A stretch of 64,000 bases of DNA, from assembly GCA_030833925.1 (NCBI GenBank), contig JAURGE010000002.1, positions 1-64,000 of the forward strand, given 5' to 3'. A model generated the notes under the pieces. The model was not told the origin of the DNA. It ran no database searches and worked only from the letters and a program-made list of their open reading frames with translations. This document shows positions 21,974 to 32,723 of this stretch, piece by piece (the stretch's first letter is position 1; the number at the start of each line of letters is the position of its first letter). The translations under genes and the position numbers were made by a program. The DNA is from Alphaproteobacteria bacterium (GTDB lineage Bacteria > Pseudomonadota > Alphaproteobacteria > Bin95).

Positions 21974-23788
21974 ATGGGAATAGCTGCCGCAGAAAAAGAA
22001 CGGCTTCTTTCGAAATATGATAGCTGGGCAAGCTTGCCATCAATGGCGATGGATATGCTCGTCGCCGGAGGAGACAAACCTTTTCTATGGTCGAAATCTA
22101 GCGAGAGCAATGGGTACGCGCCCTTAACCTATGCTCAAGTCCGTAAGCAAATCATATCACTTTCCCATGGGCTAATTGCGGCAGGTCTCAAGCCTGGTGA
22201 CCGCGTTGTTTTAGCATCAGAAAACAGGCCCGAATGGTTAATCGCAGACGTTGCAATAATGCTCGCCGGAGGCGTGTCTGTTCCAGCTTACGCAACAAAC
22301 ACCGAACAAGATCATTCTCATATTATAAGTGATTCAGGTGCGGTCGGCCTAATCACATCAGGCGGAAAAGTAGCAAAGCAGGCTCTTTCTGCAGCTGCCA
22401 AGTCAGAGAACATCCGGTTCACCATTGCTTTTGACGATGATACTGGTGCTGATCAAATCATTGGCGACATATATGAGGGTCAGCAAACGAGTATCGAACC
22501 GCCCTCAACCCTGAATGACATCAGCCGCAGTGATTTATCGAGCCTCATATACACCTCAGGAACTGGCGGCGCTCCTAAGGGTGTAATGCTCTCCCATAAA
22601 GCGATTTTCACCAATTGCAAAAGCGCCCTCGACTTGGTCTTTGAACTTGAAGAGGTAAATAATCTGGGGGACGAAGCCTTTTTAAGTTTTCTTCCTCTTT
22701 CGCACTCCTACGAGCGAACATGCGGGCAATTTTTCCCCTTATCCGCAGGGTGCCAGATCTACTACGCAGAAGGGCTGGATAAGCTTGGAGCAAATCTTGT
22801 AGAAACCAGACCAACAATTATGACAGCGGTCCCGAGGCTCTACGAAAGCCTTCACGCCCGCATCCTTCAGGGCCTGAAAAAAGAGTCAGCTTTCAAGCAA
22901 AAACTATTTCAGCGCGCTGTAGAGCTAGGCCGCAAAAAAGCAGAAACCGGCAGGCTTAATATTAACGAGACGATACAAGATGCCCTCCTGAACAAACTAG
23001 TCAGGCGTAAAGTTCAGAAGCGTTTTGGAGGTCAATTGAAAGCACTGATTTCTGGAGGGGCCCCTCTTAATTACGACATCGGTATGTTCTTCGCCGGATT
23101 GGGCCTACGCTTGCTGCAAGGCTACGGCCAGACAGAAGCAGCGCCGGTCATTTCCTGCAACAGACCCGACTCAATAGACCTCGCGACGGTTGGCCCGAAG
23201 CTTTTAGGGGTTGAATTAAAAATAGCGACAGACGGTGAGATACTGGTAGCCGGCGATCTCTTGATGGATGGATATTGGAACCGCCCTGCTGAAACAGCTG
23301 AGGCAATCAAGGACGGGTGGCTGCATACAGGTGACATTGGTGAGCTAGACAGCCTAGGAAGGCTGAAAATTACGGACCGGAAGAAAGACTTAATAGTCAA
23401 TGCCGGTGGCGATAACATTTCACCTCAACGTGTTGAAGGCATATTGGTCCTTCACGAAGCTATAGATCAGGCAATGGTGTTTGGTGACAGACACCCCCAC
23501 CTAGTTGCATTGATTTGCCCAAGCTCGGACTTTTGCGAGCAATGGGCCAAATCCCATGATGTTGAGTTGAGTAAACTTCAAGAGAATGACCAATTCCGGC
23601 AAGTGATTTCAGAAGCAGTGGATCAGGCTAACCAGCAATTATCTCCAATAGAACGCATACGCCGTTTTACGTTCGCCGGCGAACCTTTCACGATTGAAAA
23701 TGGTCTCATGACGCCGACAATGAAGATCCGGCGTCGCTTTATAACGGATCTCTATAGAGATCAGCTTGAAGCTTTATATCCTCGTTAG
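21974..23788 (+). CDS. Long-chain acyl-CoA synthetase (AMP-forming)
   Basis: SSLIYTSGTGGAPKGVMLSHKAI...LQGYGQTEAAPVIS...GWLHTGDIGELDSLGRLKITDRKKDLIVNAGGDNISPQRVE. Start at MGIAAAEKE. Confidence 0.94.
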   Translation: MGIAAAEKERLLSKYDSWASLPSMAMDMLVAGGDKPFLWSKSSESNGYAPLTYAQVRKQIISLSHGLIAAGLKPGDRVVLASENRPEWLIADVAIMLAGGVSVPAYATNTEQDHSHIISDSGAVGLITSGGKVAKQALSAAAKSENIRFTIAFDDDTGADQIIGDIYEGQQTSIEPPSTLNDISRSDLSSLIYTSGTGGAPKGVMLSHKAIFTNCKSALDLVFELEEVNNLGDEAFLSFLPLSHSYERTCGQFFPLSAGCQIYYAEGLDKLGANLVETRPTIMTAVPRLYESLHARILQGLKKESAFKQKLFQRAVELGRKKAETGRLNINETIQDALLNKLVRRKVQKRFGGQLKALISGGAPLNYDIGMFFAGLGLRLLQGYGQTEAAPVISCNRPDSIDLATVGPKLLGVELKIATDGEILVAGDLLMDGYWNRPAETAEAIKDGWLHTGDIGELDSLGRLKITDRKKDLIVNAGGDNISPQRVEGILVLHEAIDQAMVFGDRHPHLVALICPSSDFCEQWAKSHDVELSKLQENDQFRQVISEAVDQANQQLSPIERIRRFTFAGEPFTIENGLMTPTMKIRRRFITDLYRDQLEALYPR

Positions 23789-23973
23789 GTCTGGTCCCTT
23801 GAATTAGCTATGGGTCTCGAGGCGGGTCATCCTTTGTCCTGCCTTTAAAGAGCATTATTAATTGCGATTGCTTTACCAAGCTCAAAGTTTAAATCTTGAG
23901 GGCCAGGTCTTTAAGACCCATACCTTACGCCATCTCAGTTATTCGGATCAAAATCGAGTAGAATTAAAAAATT

Positions 23974-25389
23974 ATGGGATTTTTAGTCAAAATTTTCTTG
24001 GTTGGCGCGTTTTCAGCGCTCGCCTTTTCAGCACCGCAAGCAGTTGCTCAAACGCGGTCAATACCAACATCCCATGCAGAGGTTCAGCTTTCTTTTGCTC
24101 CGCTGGTGAAGCGAGTTGCTCCCGCCGTTGTAAACATCTTTACTCGAACCATCGTGCAAGAACGTCGGGTTTCCCCTCTTTTCAATGACCCATTCTTCAG
24201 ACAATTTTTTGGCGACCGCTTGCCTGGCGGAGGAACAAGAGAACGAGAAGAAAGTTCTCTTGGATCAGGTGTCATTGTTGATGCCAGTGGGATCATTGTC
24301 ACAAATCGGCACGTAATCGAGGGTGCTGATGAGATCCGTGTGGTCCTAAACGACCGGCGTGAATTTGAAGCCGAAATCCTTCAAGAAGACGAGAGATCTG
24401 ACCTAGCGGTACTCAAGATTAACACTAATGAAGTAACAATCCCCACAGCAATTCTTGCACCAGAAGATACGATAGAAGTCGGAGATCTGGTGATAGCTAT
24501 CGGCAACCCATTCGGCGTTGGGCAGACAGTAACAAGCGGGATTGTCTCTGCTTTGGCCCGTTCTCGCCGCGGCCTCACAGATTTTGGCGTTTTTATCCAA
24601 ACTGACGCCGCCATAAATCCTGGAAATTCAGGTGGAGCTTTAGTGGATATGCAAGGTCGCGTAGTCGGAGTGAACACTGCGATCTATTCAAAATCTGGCG
24701 GCAGTCTCGGTATTGGGTTCGCTATTCCATCCAGTTTAGTAGCTCGCATGGTCGAAGCTGCTAAAAATGGGGGACGGATTGTACGTCCATGGCTTGGGGC
24801 TCATGGTCAGGAGGTAACAGCCGAAATTGGAGAGGCGATAGGCCTTTCACCCCCAAGAGGGGTCTTGATTGACTTTTTAAGTGAAGGTGGCTCACTGATG
24901 AATGCCGGACTGCAGCAGGGTGATGTGGTCTTAGCCGTTGATGGTCGGCCGATCGGGGATCCTCTAGAGCTGCGCTTCCGCGTATCAACCAAACCAATTG
25001 GCAGCACAGCCGAATTTGATTTTTGGCGAGCTGGAAAAATACTCCAGACAAAAGTGCGTTTGGAAGCTCCGCCGGAAGACCCTCCTCGCAATATAACTAT
25101 AATCCAGGAGGGCTCACCAATTGATGGCGCGGAAGTTGCAAATCTTTCGCCTGCAGTAAAAGAAGAATTTAATCTGAGTGTCCAAGGTGGTGGTGTTGTA
25201 GTCCTTCGCGTCTTGAATCGCGGTTTTGCAAGAAGACTTGGCCTTCGCCAGGGTGATGTGATCATGGCCGTTAATGGTCGAGATATCACCCGCGTGAAAG
25301 ACCTAATAGTCTCAGCAAAAGCTCGGCCTAGAACCTGGGAAATAACAATCCTTAGAGGCGGGAGACGCATCTCTCTCCAAGTTGGTTAA
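23974..25389 (+). CDS. DegP/HtrA-family periplasmic serine protease with two PDZ regions
   Basis: Signal peptide; SLGSGVIVDASGIIVTNRHVIEGADEIRV; DLAVLKI; TDAAINPGNSGGALVDMQGRVVGVNTAI (His/Asp/Ser triad). Confidence 0.95.
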   Translation: MGFLVKIFLVGAFSALAFSAPQAVAQTRSIPTSHAEVQLSFAPLVKRVAPAVVNIFTRTIVQERRVSPLFNDPFFRQFFGDRLPGGGTREREESSLGSGVIVDASGIIVTNRHVIEGADEIRVVLNDRREFEAEILQEDERSDLAVLKINTNEVTIPTAILAPEDTIEVGDLVIAIGNPFGVGQTVTSGIVSALARSRRGLTDFGVFIQTDAAINPGNSGGALVDMQGRVVGVNTAIYSKSGGSLGIGFAIPSSLVARMVEAAKNGGRIVRPWLGAHGQEVTAEIGEAIGLSPPRGVLIDFLSEGGSLMNAGLQQGDVVLAVDGRPIGDPLELRFRVSTKPIGSTAEFDFWRAGKILQTKVRLEAPPEDPPRNITIIQEGSPIDGAEVANLSPAVKEEFNLSVQGGGVVVLRVLNRGFARRLGLRQGDVIMAVNGRDITRVKDLIVSAKARPRTWEITILRGGRRISLQVG

Positions 25390-25392
25390 CGA

Positions 25393-26706
25393 ATGGCTAA
25401 CCTTTTCGAAGCTTCTGGAATGGCAGCCTCGGTTCCAATGCCGCTCGCTGAAAGACTGAGGCCGAAGTCTCTCTCAGAGGTTGTGGGTCAAGATGGCTTG
25501 TTAGGAGAGGATGCTCCACTAACTCGCATGCTTAACGACGGCAGGCTCGCCTCTCTGATTTTCTGGGGACCGCCAGGTTGTGGCAAAACGACGATTGCAC
25601 GGTTATTGGCAGGGAAAGCCAATCTCGAATTTGTTTCGCTTTCTGCAGTTTTTTCTGGTGTAGCTGATCTTCGCAAGGCTTTTGAGGAAGCTCGCAAAAG
25701 AAGGGAAACTGGGCGAGGAACACTTCTGTTTGTGGATGAAATCCATAGATTCAACCGTTCCCAACAAGATGGGTTTCTCCCATTTGTCGAAGAAGGCATT
25801 GTAGTCTTAGTGGGCGCTACAACTGAGAACCCATCATTCGAATTGAATGCTGCACTTCTCTCAAGATGCCAGGTCCTGGTTCTATCACGGCTTAACGAAG
25901 AAGCGCTGGAACAGATAATCTGCAAAGCAGAAAAGGAAGCTGGACGTTCATTACCGATTGATTCCAATGCCCGACAGGCTTTGAAGGCTATGGCAGATGG
26001 TGACGGACGTTATCTACTCAACATAGTAGAGGAGCTATTGCATCTCCCCAGGGAACCAATACTAGACAGTGCTGGCCTTGGTCGGGTGATACAAAAACGA
26101 GCACCCGTCTACGACAAGGCTCAGGAAAGTCACTACAACCTTATATCTGCTTTACATAAATCTATGCGCGGCTCAGACCCTGACGCAGCTCTATACTGGC
26201 TAGCTCGTATGTTAACTGGAGGTGAGGACCCTAATTATATTGCCCGTCGGGTCGCGCGTTTTGCTGCCGAAGATATAGGTCTTGCCGATCCACAAGCGCT
26301 TCCTTTAGCTCTCGCTGCCTGGGACCATTACGAACGCATCGGCTCTCCCGAAGGGGAACTCGCAATAGCTGAGGCTGTCGTTTATCTAGCGCTAGCTCCA
26401 AAATCGAATGCAATTTACTCGGCCTTCAATGCTGCGATGCGAACTGCTAAGGAGAGTGGTTCACTAATGCCGCCGAAACACATTTTGAATGCGCCAACGA
26501 AACTTTTGAAGGAGCTTGGGTACTCAGAGGGGTATGCCTACGACCATCAAGAGCAAGATGCCTTTTCCGGTCAAAACTATTTCCCTGATGGAATGGCAAG
26601 GGAAGTTTTTTACAAACCAGTCGAGCGTGGCTTTGAGCGAGAAGCGATAAAGAGGCTCTCTTACTGGGCCAAACTCCGGAATAAAAGGGAAGAGAAAGAA
26701 ACGTGA
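25393..26706 (+). CDS. rarA: Replication-associated recombination protein A (RarA/MgsA AAA+ ATPase)
   Basis: PLAERLRPKSLSEVVGQDGLLGEDAPLTRML...LIFWGPPGCGKTTIARLLA...LLFVDEIHRFNRSQQDGFLPFVEEG. Confidence 0.95.
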   Translation: MANLFEASGMAASVPMPLAERLRPKSLSEVVGQDGLLGEDAPLTRMLNDGRLASLIFWGPPGCGKTTIARLLAGKANLEFVSLSAVFSGVADLRKAFEEARKRRETGRGTLLFVDEIHRFNRSQQDGFLPFVEEGIVVLVGATTENPSFELNAALLSRCQVLVLSRLNEEALEQIICKAEKEAGRSLPIDSNARQALKAMADGDGRYLLNIVEELLHLPREPILDSAGLGRVIQKRAPVYDKAQESHYNLISALHKSMRGSDPDAALYWLARMLTGGEDPNYIARRVARFAAEDIGLADPQALPLALAAWDHYERIGSPEGELAIAEAVVYLALAPKSNAIYSAFNAAMRTAKESGSLMPPKHILNAPTKLLKELGYSEGYAYDHQEQDAFSGQNYFPDGMAREVFYKPVERGFEREAIKRLSYWAKLRNKREEKET

Positions 26707-27092
26707 AAGCGCTGGTACTCGTCATGATAGGCGGTGGACTAGGAGCCGGACTTCGTTACGGAGTTGGCCTGGCAGCCTCTAGAGCGTTTGGGCTCAGTTT
26801 TCCTTGGGGCACAATGATATGCAATCTGACAGGCTCGTTATTAATGGGAGCTTTAGTCGGTGCAGCTGCGATCGGATTTCTTGGGGACACAAAAGAAGCA
26901 GAACAGATACGGCTCCTGATTGGAGTTGGGGTTTTAGGTGGTTTTACGACTTTTTCTAGCTTTTCCCTTGAAGCCATTAGCCTCTGGCAACGCGGCGAGA
27001 CCATTCAGGTTGCAATCTATATTTTGCTATCTGTAGGTTTGGGCCTTGCGGGGTTCATAATTGGTGAAAAATTGGCGCGGGGGTTCGCTTGA
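26703..27092 (+). CDS. crcB: Fluoride efflux transporter CrcB
   Basis: MIGGGLGAGLRYGVG...FPWGTMICNLTGSLLMGAL...IRLLIGVGVLGGFTTFSSFSLEAISL. Confidence 0.95.
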   Translation: MKALVLVMIGGGLGAGLRYGVGLAASRAFGLSFPWGTMICNLTGSLLMGALVGAAAIGFLGDTKEAEQIRLLIGVGVLGGFTTFSSFSLEAISLWQRGETIQVAIYILLSVGLGLAGFIIGEKLARGFA

Positions 27093-28087
27093 GCGGTGTC
27101 GACAATAAAAGTGTATCGGCAGACGAAGATGGCCTGCGGCTTGATCGTTGGTTCAGGAAGCACTATCCAAATTTGCCGCAAAGTCGATTGCAGAAGCTAG
27201 CAAGAACAGGTCAGGTCCGTGTCGATGGCAAGAGAGTAAAACCTGCTGACCGGCTCTCATCGGGACAGAGTGTGCGCGTGCCACCAATGGCACTCAATAC
27301 TCCGCAATCAGACTGGAAGCCGAAGCCAATTAAGGCATCGGCTAGTCCCGAAGATCTTGCGATGATCAGAGCTAGCGTCATCTTTGAAGATGAAATGGCC
27401 CTAGCCATTAATAAACCAGCAGGCTTAGCCAGCCAGGGTGGCACGAATACAACCAGACACGTGGACGGCCTAATGGCAGCACTAGCTGGGGAGAATGAAC
27501 GACCAAAGCTAGTACATCGACTGGACCGTGATACTTCCGGTGTCCTGCTCCTAGCTAAGACCGGCAAAGCTGCCGCCGCCCTTACTCAATCATTCAGAGA
27601 TCGGTCAGCGAGAAAGGTTTATTGGGCAATAATTGCTGGCGTACCCAAGGTAGAGCGAGGCCGAATAGACCTTGCCCTTAAGAAGGCAGGTGCCCGTGGG
27701 TCCGAGCGTATGGTTTGGGATGACCAAGATACCGGCGATAAAGCATCAACTGACTATGCCGTTTTAGAAAAGGCGGGCCGTTTTGCTAGTTTAGTCGCTA
27801 TGATGCCTTTGACAGGGCGTACGCATCAGCTTCGAGCACATATGGCCGCAATTGGTCATCCAATACTTGGCGACGGGAAATATGGGGGCGAAAAATCTAT
27901 CCTGCCGGGGATGAAGCTTCCTAGGGGCATGCTACTTCACGCCCGTAGTTTGGATCTCCCTGCCCCAAATGGCAGGGGTCGCCTTTTTATTGAAGCTGAT
28001 CCTTCGCAAGTTTTCACTGAAGCGCTAGGTATATTTAATTTCAATCCATATGACCTTCCAGATCCTTTTATCGAGGCGGGTCGATGA
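27089..28087 (+). CDS. RluC-type pseudouridine synthase (S4 + RluA domains)
   Basis: LDRWFRKHYPNLPQSRLQKLARTGQVRVDGKRV (S4); KLVHRLDRDTSGVLLLAKTGKAA; PLTGRTHQLRAHMAAIGHPILGDGKYGG. Confidence 0.95.
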   Translation: MSGVDNKSVSADEDGLRLDRWFRKHYPNLPQSRLQKLARTGQVRVDGKRVKPADRLSSGQSVRVPPMALNTPQSDWKPKPIKASASPEDLAMIRASVIFEDEMALAINKPAGLASQGGTNTTRHVDGLMAALAGENERPKLVHRLDRDTSGVLLLAKTGKAAAALTQSFRDRSARKVYWAIIAGVPKVERGRIDLALKKAGARGSERMVWDDQDTGDKASTDYAVLEKAGRFASLVAMMPLTGRTHQLRAHMAAIGHPILGDGKYGGEKSILPGMKLPRGMLLHARSLDLPAPNGRGRLFIEADPSQVFTEALGIFNFNPYDLPDPFIEAGR

Positions 28088-28758
28088 CAGCGCTCGCAGT
28101 TTTTGACTGCGATGGCACTCTAGTGGACAGCCAACGTCGCATAATTCGCGCGATGGAAATGGCATTCGAAAAACAAGGTCTAACTCCGCCAACAGCTGAA
28201 AACACACGTCGCTCTGTTGGGCTTGCACTACCCAACGCGGTCGCATCCGTAGCACCAAACAACACCGCCGCTGAATTACTCGCTCTTCTCACGGAAAATT
28301 TCCGTGACGCCTACAGAAGCCTTCTTACGGATCCATCATATGAGGAACCGTTATATCCAGGTGCCTTGAAGGCTCTCGACACAATTGCCGAAGCAGGAAT
28401 TCTTCTGGCTATTGCAACTGGGAAAGGCCGACGGGGCCTAGCACATACTTTGGAACGCCATAACTTGTCGGGACGCTTCGCGGTACTAAAAACGGCCGAC
28501 GATGGCCCAAGTAAACCTCATCCACAAATCTTATTAGATCTGATGGCCGAGGTGGGTGCCTTTCCAGGATCAACAGTAATGCTTGGAGATACCAGCCATG
28601 ATATGGCGATGGCTAGAGCAGCACGCGTTTCACCAATTGGGGTTGCGTGGGGCTACCATCCCCCGGAAGAATTAAAACTCAGTGGTGCAGTCGACGTTTT
28701 ATATTCTTATGATCAAGCACCTTCGACAGTCATTAAAGTTCTGGAGCACCGCGGATGA
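28084..28758 (+). CDS. HAD-family hydrolase (phosphoglycolate phosphatase-like)
   Basis: LAVFDCDGTLVDSQRRI...GILLAIATGKGRRGL...KPHPQILLDLM...MLGDTSHDMAMARAA. Confidence 0.93.
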   Translation: MTALAVFDCDGTLVDSQRRIIRAMEMAFEKQGLTPPTAENTRRSVGLALPNAVASVAPNNTAAELLALLTENFRDAYRSLLTDPSYEEPLYPGALKALDTIAEAGILLAIATGKGRRGLAHTLERHNLSGRFAVLKTADDGPSKPHPQILLDLMAEVGAFPGSTVMLGDTSHDMAMARAARVSPIGVAWGYHPPEELKLSGAVDVLYSYDQAPSTVIKVLEHRG

Positions 28759-29447
28759 AGCGTTTTTACAAATCCGCCTCTACGCATTTTACTGGAAAGG
28801 ACTTTGAAGTGCGCCTTGACGACAGACCTGTGCGCACACCAGGCCGCAATATGCTAAAGTTTCCAACATTAGCATTAGCTGAGGCGTCAGCTGCAGAGTG
28901 GAACAATCAAGGCGAAAAGCTTGTCATAACTGATATGCCAATCACTACCTTGGCTTATGCAACCACCGACCGTGTCGCCGCTAACCCCGAACACTTCATT
29001 CAAACTGTGGCAAAATTCGCGGAGACCGACCTCCTCTGCTATCGAGCAACTGATCCAAAAGCTCTTCGAGATCGTCAGGATGAACTCTGGGACCCATTAT
29101 TGAAGTGGTTCAAAACCCAATTTGGCGAAAATTTCGCCGTGACAGAGGGCATAATGCCTATTGATCAGCCCGAAAAAACTACCGCAGCTGTCATTACGGC
29201 ACTTAGAACCCTAGACCATTTTCACCTTACTTCCGCCCATTCAACAGCTGAATTAACCGGCTCTGCAGTTATAGCCTTAGCGCTAACAAAGAGAGAGATT
29301 AGTGCTTCTGATGCCTTTAATGCCGCGCATATCGACGACTACTTTCAGTTAAAGGAGTGGGGTGAAGATCACGAAGCCGAACTGCGCCTTAACCAAAGAA
29401 AAGCAGAATTGAACGAAATTGGTAATTTTCTCAACTTGTTAAATTAA
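28755..29447 (+). CDS. ATP12-family F1-ATPase assembly chaperone
   Basis: MKRFYKSASTHFTGKDFEVRLDDRPVRTPGRNMLKFPTLALAEASAAEWNNQGEKLVITDMPITTLAYATTDRV. Confidence 0.93.
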   Translation: MKRFYKSASTHFTGKDFEVRLDDRPVRTPGRNMLKFPTLALAEASAAEWNNQGEKLVITDMPITTLAYATTDRVAANPEHFIQTVAKFAETDLLCYRATDPKALRDRQDELWDPLLKWFKTQFGENFAVTEGIMPIDQPEKTTAAVITALRTLDHFHLTSAHSTAELTGSAVIALALTKREISASDAFNAAHIDDYFQLKEWGEDHEAELRLNQRKAELNEIGNFLNLLN

Positions 29448-29597
29448 AAACCCTTAAGCCGGTTGCGGGTTAGCTGTACGGCTTGCGCTCGGCAATAAAA
29501 ATACGAGTACCTAACAACCAAAATCTTGCAAAAAAGTTGCAACAGAACTTCAACACAAAATCAAAAATCCGCCTGCAATAAAATTTGGAACTTCGCT

Positions 29598-32198
29598 ATG
29601 CGCACCGAACAACCAGTAGAAATTCGTCGTGAAGAGTATACCCCACCCCCCTACGGTATATCTTCGGTGCATCTGGAATTTGACCTGTCCCCAGGGGCTA
29701 CAATGGTTACCGCAAAACTGGGTATGCAACCATGGTGCGAAGAGAGCGCAGGTCAGACAATTAGGCTGGACGGTGAAGCTCTGAATTTACTTGAGATAAT
29801 GATTGATGGTGAGGAACTTCCAAAAAGTTCATACACCGTTGACGAAGCCGGACTCACTCTTACCTCCCCGCCAATTAAAGCTTTTACTCTGTTCACTAAA
29901 GTTAAAATTTCACCCGAATTGAATACTCGCTTAGAGGGGCTTTACCTCTCCAATGGTATCTATTGCACACAATGTGAGGCCGAAGGCTTTCGCCGGATCA
30001 CATATTTTTTAGATCGTCCTGACGTAATGGCCGCCTACGAGGTGGAAATCAGAGCCCCTAAAGACGAAGCACCTATTCTACTTTCCAATGGCGACCTAGT
30101 GGAGTCTGGAAACTTACCAGACGGCCGCCACTTTGCTCGCTGGCATGATCCACATAACAAGCCCTGTTATCTGTTCGCACTTGTTGCCGGTGATCTTGGA
30201 AAGACTTCTGACAGCTTTACGACGAGGTCTGGTAAGAATGTTGAATTGGCTATTTGGACTGAGCACGATCAGGTCGATAAAACCAGTTATGCCATGGATG
30301 CGCTAAAGCGTTCGATGGCCTGGGAAGAAAAAATATATGATCTCGAATACGACCTTAGCCAATTTAACATCGTCGCAATTTCTGACTTCAATATGGGGGC
30401 AATGGAAAACAAAAGCCTTAATGTTTTTAACGCCAAATACATTCTTGCTGATCCATTAACCGCAACGGACAGCGACTATTCCTTCATCGAAAGCGTTGTC
30501 GCCCATGAATATTTTCATAACTGGACTGGCAATCGAGTAACTTGCCGAGATTGGTTCCAACTTTCTCTTAAAGAAGGCCTGACTGTATTCAGGGATCAGC
30601 ACTTCTCCGCTGACATGAGATCAGAACCTGTTCAGCGCATTCAAGATGTGCGTCAACTCCGAGCTCGACAGTTTCCAGAGGACGCAGGGCCACTCGCACA
30701 CCCCATCCGTCCCGAAAGCTACATGGAGATAAACAATTTCTATACGGCAACTGTTTATGAGAAAGGGGCAGAAGTAATACGAATGCTTTCCCGCCTCATT
30801 GGCTGGGATAACTTTAAGAAGGGCATCGACCTTTATTTTAAGCGCCATGACGGCACTGCAGCCACTTGCGATGACTTCATCAATGCAATGGCTGATGCCA
30901 GCGGTAAAGATTTGTCTCTATTCAGCCGATGGTATTACCAAGCAGGTACACCGACACTGTTCGTAACCGAAAATTTCAAAGATGGAATCTTTGAATTAAC
31001 AATTCGGCAAGAAGTACCGGCAACGCCCGGCCAAGTAGAGAAAAAGGCCATGGAAATGCCCATCGAGATTGGTCTTATCGGTGCTGATGGGCAGGATTTA
31101 GTTTCACAAATGTTAATCCTAAAGGAAGACAGACAGAGCTGGGAATTTGATGGCCTCACCTCAGCACCGATAGTCTCCATTAATAGATCTTTCACCGCCC
31201 CAATTAAATTAGTTCATGGCGAAACGGCAGCTAACAGAACTTTCCGTATGGCCAACGACAGAGACCCATTTAATCGATGGGAAGCCGGGCAACAATTTGC
31301 CCAAGTTATATTAAAAAGCATGGCACTAGATATAGCGGCCAACAAATCACCTGAAATTCCAGTTGAGTTCATTGATGCATGGGGACTAGGCCTTGTTGAC
31401 CCTGAAATTGATCCGGCGTTTCGCAGTCTAATAATGACGCTACCAAGCGTGGAGACGATCGCCGAAGCGATGGAAATCGTAAATTTTGATGCGATACACG
31501 CAGCTCGACAAAAACTCAGAAATTCGTTGGCTTTGGCTCACAGAAAAAATTTGCAACTACTTTGGGAAATGTCGAAAGACGGAGGCCCCTTCGAGCCATC
31601 AGCCGAAGCTGCTGGCAAGAGAGCACTAGGCGGAACTGCATTAGGATATCTATCTCGTCTCGATCAAGGAACTGCACTCGCTTTAGAAGCTGCAACTGCA
31701 GCAACCAACATGACAGATAGAATGGCAGCGCTCTCCGCTTTGAATGATCAACCTGGGTTTGTTCGTGATGCTGCGTTAAAGAGTTTTCGAGAAGAGTTCG
31801 ATGGGCAAACACATGTCTTAGATAAATGGTTCATGCTGATTGCAACAGCACCTATCCCAACAGTTCTTCAGGATATACGGCAGGCAATGGAAGATCCTGC
31901 CTTTAAGCTTTCAAATCCAAACAAGGTGCGTGCTTTAATCGGAGCATTTGTTTCGGCCAATCCGACAGAATTCCATAATAAGGACGGCTCTGGTTATGCA
32001 TTCCACGCTGAAATGACACTAAGTCTTGATAAAATAAACCCACAGACTACCGCCAGAATGCTTGCTCCTCTAGGGCGCTGGAAGCGAATGGACGAAAGCA
32101 GGAGAATTAAGATGCAGGATGCACTTAAGAAAATTGTATCGGCTGACGGTGTGTCTCGCGATGTTTTCGAGATTGCCTCTAAAGCACTAAAGGCTTGA
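29598..32198 (+). CDS. pepN: Aminopeptidase N (M1)
   Basis: AISDFNMGAMENKSLNVFNAKYILADPLTATDSDYSFIESVVAHEYFHNWTGNRVTCRDWFQLSLKEGLTVFRDQHFS (GAMEN, HEXXH). Start at MRTEQPVEIRREEY. Confidence 0.97.
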   Translation: MRTEQPVEIRREEYTPPPYGISSVHLEFDLSPGATMVTAKLGMQPWCEESAGQTIRLDGEALNLLEIMIDGEELPKSSYTVDEAGLTLTSPPIKAFTLFTKVKISPELNTRLEGLYLSNGIYCTQCEAEGFRRITYFLDRPDVMAAYEVEIRAPKDEAPILLSNGDLVESGNLPDGRHFARWHDPHNKPCYLFALVAGDLGKTSDSFTTRSGKNVELAIWTEHDQVDKTSYAMDALKRSMAWEEKIYDLEYDLSQFNIVAISDFNMGAMENKSLNVFNAKYILADPLTATDSDYSFIESVVAHEYFHNWTGNRVTCRDWFQLSLKEGLTVFRDQHFSADMRSEPVQRIQDVRQLRARQFPEDAGPLAHPIRPESYMEINNFYTATVYEKGAEVIRMLSRLIGWDNFKKGIDLYFKRHDGTAATCDDFINAMADASGKDLSLFSRWYYQAGTPTLFVTENFKDGIFELTIRQEVPATPGQVEKKAMEMPIEIGLIGADGQDLVSQMLILKEDRQSWEFDGLTSAPIVSINRSFTAPIKLVHGETAANRTFRMANDRDPFNRWEAGQQFAQVILKSMALDIAANKSPEIPVEFIDAWGLGLVDPEIDPAFRSLIMTLPSVETIAEAMEIVNFDAIHAARQKLRNSLALAHRKNLQLLWEMSKDGGPFEPSAEAAGKRALGGTALGYLSRLDQGTALALEAATAATNMTDRMAALSALNDQPGFVRDAALKSFREEFDGQTHVLDKWFMLIATAPIPTVLQDIRQAMEDPAFKLSNPNKVRALIGAFVSANPTEFHNKDGSGYAFHAEMTLSLDKINPQTTARMLAPLGRWKRMDESRRIKMQDALKKIVSADGVSRDVFEIASKALKA

Positions 32199-32333
32199 TA
32201 CCGTGCCCATGTCCCCGACTTTTAATACAATTAGATGGCACTACTCATTTCACGGGTCAGCAACAAATATTTTTAATGGCGACAAAGAGGCTCTCAACTT
32301 CCAGCTTTTAAAACAGCAATTTAGACTGCCTCT

Positions 32334-32720
32334 ATGATCGACCACATATCAATTCAAGTTCGCAATCTTGCACTCAGCAAGACCTTCTACAGTGCCGTTC
32401 TGGCACCCCTTGGCCTTACCGAATTTGTTTCAAGGCCGGCCGCAGTTGGGTTTGGAAAGAAATATCCTGAATTCTGGATAAACCTTCGTCCTGAGTCATC
32501 TCCAGAAAATGTTAACTCGGGAAACCATATTTGCCTTCGGGCACCTTCTGAAGAATCAGTTTTAGCATTCTATGACGCTGCTCTAGCTCATGGTGGGAGC
32601 TGCAGTGGTCCTCCTGGCGTTCGTAAAGCTGAACTTAGACCCTACTTTGCAGCATTCATTCTTGACCCTGATGGACACAAAATCGAAGCAGCAACTTTTC
32701 CATCATCAGGAAACGTCTGA
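32334..32720 (+). CDS. VOC/glyoxalase-fold protein
   Basis: MIDHISIQVRNLALSKTFYSAVLAPLGL...YFAAFILDPDGHKIEAATF. Confidence 0.9.
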   Translation: MIDHISIQVRNLALSKTFYSAVLAPLGLTEFVSRPAAVGFGKKYPEFWINLRPESSPENVNSGNHICLRAPSEESVLAFYDAALAHGGSCSGPPGVRKAELRPYFAAFILDPDGHKIEAATFPSSGNV

Positions 32721-32723
32721 CTA

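Noticed and set aside
26600-26703. Fluoride riboswitch upstream of crcB
   Set aside because: crcB starts inside the end of rarA with a 4-bp overlap, so there is no leader region for a riboswitch.
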